Assembly (NCBI GenBank): GCA_015486445.1
Contig: WFRT01000216.1
Coordinates: forward strand, 1 to 7,110
Length of the DNA: 7,110 nt
Direction: 5' to 3'
Source of the DNA: Pseudomonadota bacterium
Lineage (GTDB): Bacteria; Desulfobacterota; Anaeroferrophillalia; Anaeroferrophillales; Tharpellaceae
In this document: one piece after another, positions 1-4,408 of the stretch
Position numbering within the stretch: position 1 is the first letter of the stretch
How the letters are laid out: every line of letters begins with the position of its first letter
The notes under the pieces: generated by a model
What the model saw: the letters and a program-made list of their open reading frames with translations, nothing else
Database searches by the model: none
What the model was told of the DNA's origin: nothing
Program-made: the position numbers and the translations under genes

Positions 1-369
1 GGTTCTTATCTTTTCTATTTGGGGATTCAAGCGTTTTTCTTTTCATCTGAAATAGAGGAATCTGATGATAATTCGCAGAGTCATGGCTCACTTTTTCTTA
101 AAGGGCTTGGCTTGACTCTCGCAAATCCTAAGGCTCTCGCCTATTTTTCGGCTCTTTTTATTCCATTTGTTAATCAGAATGGAAGTTTTCTCCTTCAGTT
201 CTCAATTCTTGTCATAACTATGATTGGGTGTTCAATAACAGCATTGCTTTTTTATGGGATTATTAGTGAGAAAGCAAATGGATTTATACGCAAATATTCA
301 AAGACATTTAACAGACTGACAGGTTCCGCTTTTATTGGATTCTCAATACTAATTTTTGCAAAAGATTAG
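1..369 (+). CDS. LysE/RhtB-family amino-acid (metabolite) exporter, 3' part only
   Basis: The frame is already open at base 1 and ends at TAG 367-369, so the start lies outside the window. The visible 122 residues begin GSYLFYLGIQAFFF, which matches the end of the first half of LysE/RhtB exporters (usual pattern Y-L-x-x-L-G). They continue with GLGLTLANPKALAYFSALF, the family's second-half motif with the near-invariant N-P-K. Two further hydrophobic segments follow (roughly residues 58-80 and 105-119), as expected for the C-terminal membrane helices. Family members are inner-membrane proteins of about 200 residues that export amino acids or related metabolites. The substrate cannot be told here. 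The gene is AT-rich and is followed 7 bases later by an attC-like site, so it is probably the gene of an integron cassette whose left end is outside the window. Confidence 0.82.
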   Translation, partial: GSYLFYLGIQAFFFSSEIEESDDNSQSHGSLFLKGLGLTLANPKALAYFSALFIPFVNQNGSFLLQFSILVITMIGCSITALLFYGIISEKANGFIRKYSKTFNRLTGSAFIGFSILIFAKD

Positions 370-376
370 AAATAAG

Positions 377-437
377 GCACTAACCATTCAGTTCAGCGGA
401 CACCGTTCCGTTGCCGCTGACTTCAACCGTTAGATGC
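377..437 (+). repeat. Integron attC recombination site 1
   Basis: This sits directly after the exporter gene. On the right is a consensus R' core GTTAGAT (429-435), cut by integrases after the first G. On the left is an R''-like core ending CTAAC (380-384). Between them TCAGCGG (393-399) pairs perfectly with CCGCTGA (414-420), as L''/L' do. The loop bases 400-413 form the variable tip. The right half (414-432) is identical over 19 bases to that of attC site 2 at 1317-1335. Size (about 60 bp) and order of elements fit the attC family. The R'' core is not expected to pair well with this R', because R' belongs to the next cassette in an array. Confidence 0.82.
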
Positions 438-452
438 CAAACTGGAAACAAG

Positions 453-460
453 AAAGGGGA
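453..460 (+). promoter_or_regulatory. Ribosome-binding site supporting ATG 465
   Basis: The purine run AAAGGGGA lies 4-5 bases before ATG 465. The alternative in-frame start downstream of the internal TGA, TTG 555, has only a weak GAAAG upstream (543-547). This contrast is the main reason to start the DUF5714 gene at 465 and to read the TGA at 504-506 as internal. Confidence 0.6.
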
Positions 461-464
461 AAAT

Positions 465-1271
465 ATGATTGAAATAAAAGACAATACGTTAAACAAAAGT
501 TGTTGAGCATCAAGTGAAAGTGAGTCTGGTCAGACTCCATCTGAAAGTAACAACTTGATAGAAAAAGATAATTTATCTCCAGAAAACTGCATGGTTTGTG
601 GTGCTACTCTTGAATATTTAGAAAATGAAATCAAGCTACAATGTACATATTGTCAAAAGGAATTTAAAGGTTTTATAAGATGCCCAAACGGGCACTTTGT
701 ATGTGATAAGTGTCATAATAATCAATCTATACAACTGACCAAAGAGATTTGTTCTGCAACCACCTCAACTAATCCACTCGAAATATTTGAGAAAATCATT
801 GAGTCTCCAAAAATTCCGATGCTGGGTTGTCACCATGCTTTTATGGCAGCAGGTGCTTTCATTACGGCAATAAAAAATGAAGGTTCGTTTGAGATATCAG
901 AAAATATGATAAAAGAAGTATATGACAGAACTCAAAGACAAGCGATTGGTGGATATTGTGGTTTAACAGGCCTTTGCGGTATTGCACCAGCATTGGGAGC
1001 TTGTTTCGCCATTATTTTAGGTTCAAAATGTGGCATGGACAAAGAGCAAAAAATAACAATGGATGCTGTTTCTGAAATCGTTAAATCCATAGCAGAGTTG
1101 ACTGGTCCGAGTTGTTGCAAAGCATACGCTCGGAAATCCATTGAAATAGCACAAAACTTTTTAGAAAGGAATTTGCAAATTAAATTATTAAAATCAACGG
1201 ATAAAACGAAATGCAGAGATACAAAAAAGCATCCTCATGGGTGCAGAAAAGAAAAATGTCCCTATTATTAA
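465..1271 (+). CDS. DUF5714-type cysteine-rich protein, probable selenoprotein (in-frame UGA read as Sec14)
   Basis: Read from ATG 465, the frame gives MIEIKDNTLNKSC, then TGA at 504-506, and stays open to TAA 1269-1271: 268 residues if TGA is selenocysteine. A SECIS-like hairpin follows the TGA (see separate entry). The body looks like DUF5714, whose function is not known and which often occurs next to or fused to SAM-dependent methyltransferases. CxxC pairs lie at about residues 42-45 and 60-63. Next comes C-P-N-G-H-x-x-C-D-x-C-H (73-84), a zinc-ribbon-like cluster. Then come GCHH (121-124), GGYCGLTGLCG (162-172), GPSCCK (214-219) and a Cys-rich tail ending CPYY. No signal peptide is seen, so it is probably cytoplasmic. 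The Cys13-Sec14 pair could be a redox or metal/metalloid-binding site; this is inference. If UGA is a stop, a shorter 238-residue product could start at TTG 555, or the gene is broken. Family call is fairly sure; Sec decoding is likely but unproven. Confidence 0.65.
504..538 (+). promoter_or_regulatory. Putative bacterial SECIS element (UGA plus downstream hairpin)
   Basis: After TGA 504-506, GAGTCT (522-527) pairs perfectly with AGACTC (532-537) around the tetraloop GGTC (528-531). Fifteen bases separate the UGA from the stem and 21 from the loop. Published criteria for bacterial SECIS elements ask for a short stem, a small apical loop with a G in its first two positions, and a UGA-loop distance of about 16-37 bases; all are met. 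GGUC is also the apical loop of E. coli fdhF. Pairing G520 with C538 would leave U521 bulged, recalling the bulged U in fdhF, although here it sits 6 rather than 3 pairs below the loop. Whether SelB binds it cannot be seen from sequence. Confidence 0.6.
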
Positions 1272-1274
1272 GAA

Positions 1275-1341
1275 GCATCTAACAATGCAAATGCAGCGGA
1301 GCGCAAAAAGCCGCGCCCGCTGACTTCAACCGTTACAGCGC
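1275..1341 (+). repeat. Integron attC recombination site 2
   Basis: The site begins 4 bases after the stop of the DUF5714 gene. The left core ATCTAAC (1277-1283) fits the R'' consensus RYYYAAC exactly. CAGCGG (1294-1299) pairs with CCGCTG (1317-1322). GCGC (1301-1304) pairs with GCGC (1313-1316), leaving A1300 unpaired in the typical extrahelical manner. The right core is GTTACAG (1332-1338), which deviates from GTTRRRY after the invariant GTT. Bases 1317-1335 are identical to the same part of attC site 1. Similar sites between unrelated genes are typical of sedentary chromosomal integrons. Confidence 0.82.
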
Positions 1342-1346
1342 AACAA

Positions 1347-2057
1347 ATGACAATGAAACGAATCTTTGTTCCAACAGTATCAGGCTCCGATTGGCAGCGG
1401 TTGCTGAGCAAGCCCAAGCTCCACTGGAAAAAGGGATATTCGGCAATGACCGCAGCCGCCTGTTGGGAGGATAGCCAGCCTGAACTGCCAGCGGAAATAA
1501 TTTCGCTTCTTGAGTCTGCTGAAGACGCAAGCTTAACGAATTTGAAACTCCTGCTGGCTATCCCGGAGTGGGAGGTTGAACTCCCTGGAGGAGACAGGCC
1601 ATCTCAAACAGACGTACTGGCAATTACAAAAAATAATAACGGATTGGTCGTTTTGTGTGTGGAGGCAAAAGTTGAAGAACCGTTTGGGCCAACTCTAGCA
1701 GACAAGAAAGCTGGCGCATCTACAGGCCAAATAGACCGTATTGAGTATCTGGAAAAAGAACTTGGTCGCACGTCTCCATTCCCAGATCATATCCGCTATC
1801 AACTCCTGCATAGAACCGTCTCGGCCCTGTTAACAGCAAGAGATTTATCAGCACCGGTTGGAGTAATGCTGGTTCACTCTTTCAGCCAGGCTTCAGCGTG
1901 GTACGAGGATTTTGAAGCTTTTTGCAAGGAACTGGATGGTGAGCCGCTATCAGATAATTTATGGCAGGTTCCGGGTCACAATAAGCCTCGGCTAATTCTG
2001 GGCTGGTGTAAAGGCAATCCGGCCTACTTGGAAACAGCGCTGCCAAGCGCGCTTTAA
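1347..2057 (+). CDS. DUF6946-type protein, possible PD-(D/E)XK-fold cassette protein
   Basis: The gene encodes 236 residues starting MTMKRIFVPT. The second ATG (1353) may be the true start, since relatives typically begin MKR-IFVP. Neither ATG has a Shine-Dalgarno sequence, as the start lies only a few bases after the attC R' core. Recognised family features, from memory, are the N-terminal KRIFVPT, LLLAIPEWEVELPGG (68-82), and PSQTDVLAI (85-93). They continue with VEAKVEEPFGP (105-115), IRYQLLHRT (149-157), VHSFS (176-180) and a C-terminal LGWCKG. Asp89 followed by Glu106-x-Lys108 at the end of a hydrophobic strand resembles the catalytic D...(D/E)xK of restriction-endonuclease-like folds, so nuclease activity is possible but not shown. 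No signal peptide or membrane segment is seen. It is the last recognisable cassette gene, and its stop overlaps the left core of a broken attC. Confidence 0.72.
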   Translation: MTMKRIFVPTVSGSDWQRLLSKPKLHWKKGYSAMTAAACWEDSQPELPAEIISLLESAEDASLTNLKLLLAIPEWEVELPGGDRPSQTDVLAITKNNNGLVVLCVEAKVEEPFGPTLADKKAGASTGQIDRIEYLEKELGRTSPFPDHIRYQLLHRTVSALLTARDLSAPVGVMLVHSFSQASAWYEDFEAFCKELDGEPLSDNLWQVPGHNKPRLILGWCKGNPAYLETALPSAL

Positions 2058-2058
2058 C
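2047..2058 (+). repeat. Left half (R'') of a degraded attC site 3
   Basis: GCGCTTTAAC (2049-2058, overlapping the TAA stop of the DUF6946 gene) matches the reverse complement of this cassette's own left end, GTTACAGCGC (1332-1341), at 9 of 10 positions. It is therefore the expected R'' of cassette 3. No matching L''/L' stem and no consensus R' (GTTRRRY) can be found in the next 80 bases, so the site looks truncated or decayed. It probably marks the end of the array. Confidence 0.5.
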
Positions 2059-2157
2059 AGGACATTCGTTCGGTAACAAGAACAACAAAGTGAAGAAAAA
2101 TGCGGGATGCCTGGTGGTGTGATTTATCGTTTAATCGGAGGCGAAGAGCAGAAAAAA

Positions 2158-2176
2158 CTGGCTCTGACCCCGTTTT
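2158..2176. repeat. REP-like inverted repeat, left copy
   Basis: The reverse complement of this stretch (AAAACGGGGTCAGAGCCAG) matches 2433-2451 at 15 of 19 positions, including the first 11. The two copies flank the small ORF at 2197-2400. The GGGGTCAGA core resembles short repeats often found around REP-associated tyrosine transposases in Proteobacteria; that likeness is from memory. No transposase is present here. Confidence 0.45.
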
Positions 2177-2196
2177 AATTCCCCAGAGGAAATCTA

Positions 2197-2400
2197 ATGG
2201 CATTTGTATTGGATGAGTTGAGTGATCAAGGGTTAGCCGATCTGCAAAAGCTGAAAGACTTGTACAATGAGCACTTCGATACGTGGGTGCCGGAACGGCA
2301 GAAATGGTGGTTGGAACACGACGATACCATGACTAAAGAGGACGCATGGGCGAGGGCTCGGATGGATTTGGTCAAGTATCTGCAAGAGGAATATTTTTAG
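2197..2400 (+). CDS. Small hypothetical protein, 67 residues
   Basis: The ORF starts at ATG 2197 with a good ribosome-binding site (AGAGGA 2185-2190, 6-base spacing) and ends at TAG 2398-2400. A hairpin-plus-T-run terminator follows 23 bases later. The protein is acidic and probably all-helical, with a Trp-rich middle (TWVPERQKWWLEHDD) and a C-terminal helix ending LVKYLQEEYF. It has no signal peptide, membrane segment or Cys. I do not recognise the family. A good start signal and a dedicated terminator argue that it is a real gene. Its place between two REP-like repeats at the end of a cassette array suggests accessory DNA. An antitoxin or phage-type accessory protein is possible, but there is no direct support. 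Confidence 0.55.
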   Translation: MAFVLDELSDQGLADLQKLKDLYNEHFDTWVPERQKWWLEHDDTMTKEDAWARARMDLVKYLQEEYF

Positions 2401-2422
2401 GAGGGAGCATGCTTAATATTTT

Positions 2423-2469
2423 GGAAGGGAGAAAAACGGGGTCGGACTCCGATTTCCCTTCCTTTTTTT
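2423..2469 (+). terminator. Rho-independent terminator after the small ORF
   Basis: GGAAGGGA (2423-2430) pairs perfectly with TCCCTTCC (2455-2462), and an inner part around CGG/CCG and GTC/GAC extends the fold. Seven T residues (2463-2469) follow at once. The hairpin's inner part is the right REP-like copy, so a repeat seems to have become, or been built into, the terminator. Confidence 0.65.
2433..2451. repeat. REP-like inverted repeat, right copy
   Basis: This is the partner of 2158-2176 in opposite orientation, identical over AAAACGGGGTC and 15 of 19 overall. It lies inside the terminator hairpin that follows the small ORF. Confidence 0.45.
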
Positions 2470-2555
2470 GAACTTCCCGGTCAGCCGGTATGAAAATCTG
2501 AGTTTTAGAGGAGGCTCTTCGTTATCCTCCTTGTCGGCGACTCCGGTTACAATTA

Positions 2556-2601
2556 AAAAGCCGCCCCGGGGCCGGTATCAACCGGCCCCGGGGCGGCTTT
2601 T
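2556..2601. terminator. Bidirectional terminator, perfect 21-bp inverted repeat
   Basis: The arms 2556-2576 and 2581-2601 are exact reverse complements around the 4-base loop ATCA. The stem is GC-rich (GCCGCCCCGGGGCCGGT) with four A/T pairs at its base, giving a T-run after the stem on both strands. It lies 43 bases beyond the stop of the minus-strand cytochrome gene and would end that transcript, and also any read-through from the cassette side. Confidence 0.9.
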
Positions 2602-2643
2602 CAGTTTTGCTCCCGGCTCAGGCGAGCCGGCACGATGAGCCTG

Positions 2644-3891
2644 TTACTTCTTCGCGTTGAGCCGCATCTGGTGAGCCATCTCCTTCATCTCAACCAGGGT
2701 CTTTTTCATTTCGGCAAAACCGTACCAGGTGGTGTAGTCGGGCATGCCGTGGAAGGCGGCCTGGTAGGTCTTCATCCGGTAGTCCATGAACATCAGGTAG
2801 AGCTGCTGTTCGATCGGGGTTCTGACCTCGTAGAAGGTCAGCAGGTCGGGGTAGGGGAAGGTCGCCTGGTTGGTCTCCTTCTTGATGATCCCGTCCTTGT
2901 AAAGCCCGGCGACGAGATTGATGGCCTCGGCGAAGATCTTGTCGGACGCCTTGATCATCAAATCGGCGTTTTTCAGGTTTTCCCGGGCGAAATTGGCCGA
3001 GTGACATTTCTGGCAGATGGCCTGCATCCGGGCCCGTTCGTCTTCCCAGCTCTTCTTGTCGAGGCGGGCGATATTGGCGGCCTTGACCACATCGAGACGC
3101 TTGGTCGGCTTGCCGTCCTTGTCGAGAACTCCGAGGCCCTGGAGGATCGTTACCCGGTAGCCCATCCATTCCTTGTCCTCTTCCGGCAGGCGCAGGGCGA
3201 GGAAGCCCCAGGAGGTCATCACCCGGTGGTTGCCGTCAGCCATGTGGCAGTCCTGGCAGGTCGGTCCGCGGTGGGCCTTGCGGTCGGTGACATAGGCGGC
3301 GCCGTGCTTGGAGTGAAACCACATCTCCCACTGGGCGTGGTCGAAGCCGGTATGACAACTGTTGCAGGCCTCGGGCTGCAGGGCCTCCTGCTTGGAAAAG
3401 GCGTGCCGGGTGTGGCAGTTCTGGCAGTCCATGCCGTACTTGTAGTATTTCCGGGCGGGCTCGGAATTACGCACCTTGTCGTCGGTAATGCCCAGGTTGT
3501 GGCAGCCGTTGCAGCCTTTCTGGCCGGCGATGAAGGCCTCGGGCTGCTGGTGGGCGAAGCCGGGGAAGGCGGTAATCGGCAAAAGCCCCAGGGCGTGTTT
3601 GCCGCTCATGTACTGCTTGGCCTGTTTGGAATGGCAGCGCTTGCAGGTCTTGATCGTCGGCAGCTTGGCCTTGGCGACATCCTTGGCGCTGGTGTGATCC
3701 TTGCCGTGGCAGGATTTACAGGTCATCCGCTTCGACATCTTGCCCCGGTTGAAATCCTTGACGATCCCCGGGGTAATCTTGGCGTGACAATCCTCGCAGG
3801 GCGAGGGTTTGGCCTGGGCCTGAACCGCCAGCAGCCCGCCGATCAACAACGGCAAAACCAGCAACATAAGGGCTTTTTTCCAACCTTTCAT
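2644..3891 (-). CDS. Octaheme c-type cytochrome, hydroxylamine oxidoreductase (HAO) family
   Basis: The protein has 415 residues from ATG 3891, which sits 6 bases after AGGAGG (3903-3898). A GTG at 3894 would add one Met but is only 3 bases from that site. A Sec signal peptide (KGWKKA, a hydrophobic stretch, AVQAQA at about 28) sends it to the periplasm. Numbered from the GTG, eight CxxCH haem sites lie at 33, 59, 84, 128, 157, 177, 213 and 294. Spacing and the surrounding motifs (HSKHG 194-198, CQDCHMADGNH, then RVMTSWGFLALR, and C-terminal FHGMPDYTTWYGF) fit the octahaem HAO family. Relatives oxidise hydroxylamine or, without the Tyr-haem crosslink, reduce nitrite/hydroxylamine. Tyr387 and Tyr391 lie in the C-terminal region where a crosslinking Tyr would be sought, but I cannot assign it. 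No partner quinol dehydrogenase or haoB-like gene is adjacent. It has its own promoter and terminator. Confidence 0.88.
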   Translation of the reverse strand: MKGWKKALMLLVLPLLIGGLLAVQAQAKPSPCEDCHAKITPGIVKDFNRGKMSKRMTCKSCHGKDHTSAKDVAKAKLPTIKTCKRCHSKQAKQYMSGKHALGLLPITAFPGFAHQQPEAFIAGQKGCNGCHNLGITDDKVRNSEPARKYYKYGMDCQNCHTRHAFSKQEALQPEACNSCHTGFDHAQWEMWFHSKHGAAYVTDRKAHRGPTCQDCHMADGNHRVMTSWGFLALRLPEEDKEWMGYRVTILQGLGVLDKDGKPTKRLDVVKAANIARLDKKSWEDERARMQAICQKCHSANFARENLKNADLMIKASDKIFAEAINLVAGLYKDGIIKKETNQATFPYPDLLTFYEVRTPIEQQLYLMFMDYRMKTYQAAFHGMPDYTTWYGFAEMKKTLVEMKEMAHQMRLNAKK

Positions 3892-3983
3892 CACTCTCCT
3901 CCTTTTTTCATCCTAAAACCGTGTTGGCTGTAAAAACCGACAGCCCCAGCAAATGGGACAGAACAGCATACAGATACTTTATA

Positions 3984-4012
3984 ATATTATGCGCACCAAA
4001 CGCAACTGTCAA
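3984..4012 (-). promoter_or_regulatory. Sigma70-type promoter for the octaheme cytochrome
   Basis: On the minus strand TTGACA (4012-4007), a 17-base spacer and TAATAT (3989-3984) form a near-consensus promoter. The start would be near 3977, giving a leader of about 85 bases before the cytochrome ATG. Surrounding DNA is AT-rich. Confidence 0.65.
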
Positions 4013-4030
4013 CAAAAAACATTGTTGACA
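4007..4030. repeat. 9-bp perfect inverted repeat joining two divergent -35 boxes, possible operator
   Basis: TGTCAACAA (4007-4015) and TTGTTGACA (4022-4030) are exact reverse complements, 6 bases apart. Each arm contains TTGACA reading outward, so the symmetry may simply be two back-to-back -35 boxes. It is longer than that needs, and a dimeric repressor or activator could bind here and control both directions. Confidence 0.5.
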
Positions 4031-4054
4031 AAAAACAAAACTTTGTTCTACATA
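4025..4054 (+). promoter_or_regulatory. Possible promoter towards the efflux operon
   Basis: TTGACA (4025-4030), an 18-base spacer and TACATA (4049-4054) read towards tolC. The -35 is perfect and the -10 moderate. The leader would be about 350 bases. Confidence 0.4.
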
Positions 4055-4148
4055 CCCTCGCGAAGCGGAAAACCCCCGGCCGGCGGAAGGGAAGGTATAA
4101 ATACTCATAAGGTTGCCGCCGGCAAGCCGAATTACGGTAATTTTTTGA

Positions 4149-4177
4149 TTGACTTTTTGGCCAATTTAACAAATATA
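4149..4177 (+). promoter_or_regulatory. Second, weaker promoter candidate for the efflux operon
   Basis: TTGACT (4149-4154), 17 bases, then AATATA (4172-4177), in a locally AT-rich stretch. ACAAATAT occurs twice, at 4169-4176 and 4189-4196, spaced 20 bases (about two helical turns), which could also be a regulator site. Confidence 0.3.
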
Positions 4178-4238
4178 GGCAAATCAAGACAAATATTGAT
4201 ACGCTCACAACAAGTCAGAAGCCGACGAACCAAAAAAA

Positions 4239-4395
4239 CGGATGGCGGAGTAACCGCCTGCTTTAAAGTTGCAAGGCGCCACCGGTCCTCGAAAGAGAAA
4301 ATTCCGCGGACCGCGGCGGCGCCCGGGAAACAGACCGCAGTGACGAGGATTTCCGGGCAACCGGGCAGGTGGAGTTTTCACGAAGCCATCAACTG
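4239..4395 (+). repeat. Hairpin-rich leader segment before tolC, possible dispersed repeat
   Basis: This stretch has nested inverted repeats but no convincing gene. GGCGG/CCGCC form a small hairpin at about 4244-4258. GGCGCC (4275-4280) with GGCGCC (4318-4323) and CGGTCC (4283-4288) with GGACCG (4308-4313) form a long one. GCCCGGGAAA (4320-4329) and TTTCCGGGC (near 4350-4358) form a third. No T-run follows, so these are not terminators. The pattern recalls dispersed intergenic repeats in deltaproteobacterial genomes (from memory). I tested it by eye against cobalamin, guanidine and c-di-GMP riboswitch consensus and found no match. Confidence 0.35.
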
Positions 4396-4408
4396 TGACG
4401 GACAACTC

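Larger units (their letters stand above)
430..1332 (+). mobile_element. Complete integron gene cassette carrying the DUF5714 gene
   Basis: The unit runs from the cleavage point in R' of attC site 1 (G429/T430) to the cleavage point in R' of attC site 2 (G1332/T1333), about 903 bp. The key test is closure. When circularised, the cassette joins its own R'' side GCATCTAAC (1275-1283) with its own R' side (G)TTAGATGC (430-437), and these are perfect reverse complements over 9 bases. That is what a cassette excised and inserted as a circle should show. It contains one gene with its own ribosome-binding site and no evident promoter. Its base composition is far more AT-rich than the chromosomal genes after 2600. 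Confidence 0.8.

Noticed and set aside
555..1271. DUF5714 gene starting at TTG 555
   Set aside because: It has only a weak ribosome-binding site and would leave the well-placed ATG 465, the open frame after the TGA and the hairpin unexplained. Kept as the alternative if UGA is a true stop.
2505..2537. Small inverted repeat GAGGAGG/CCTCC
   Set aside because: Short arms, no T-run and no gene to serve. It may be chance.
2635..3933. Long plus-strand open frame opposite the cytochrome gene
   Set aside because: It mirrors the cytochrome codons, has a Val/Gly/Leu-biased composition without domains, and the opposite strand has eight CxxCH sites, a signal peptide, promoter and terminator.
4060..4140. 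Possible c-di-GMP or molybdenum-cofactor riboswitch (GCCGGCGG/CCGCCGGC pairing)
   Set aside because: An 8-bp inverted repeat is present, but the conserved core sequences of these classes are absent.
3953..4408. N-terminal extension of the tolC frame
   Set aside because: This part is Lys/Arg-rich, crosses promoter-like and hairpin sequences, and would place the signal peptide in the middle of the protein.
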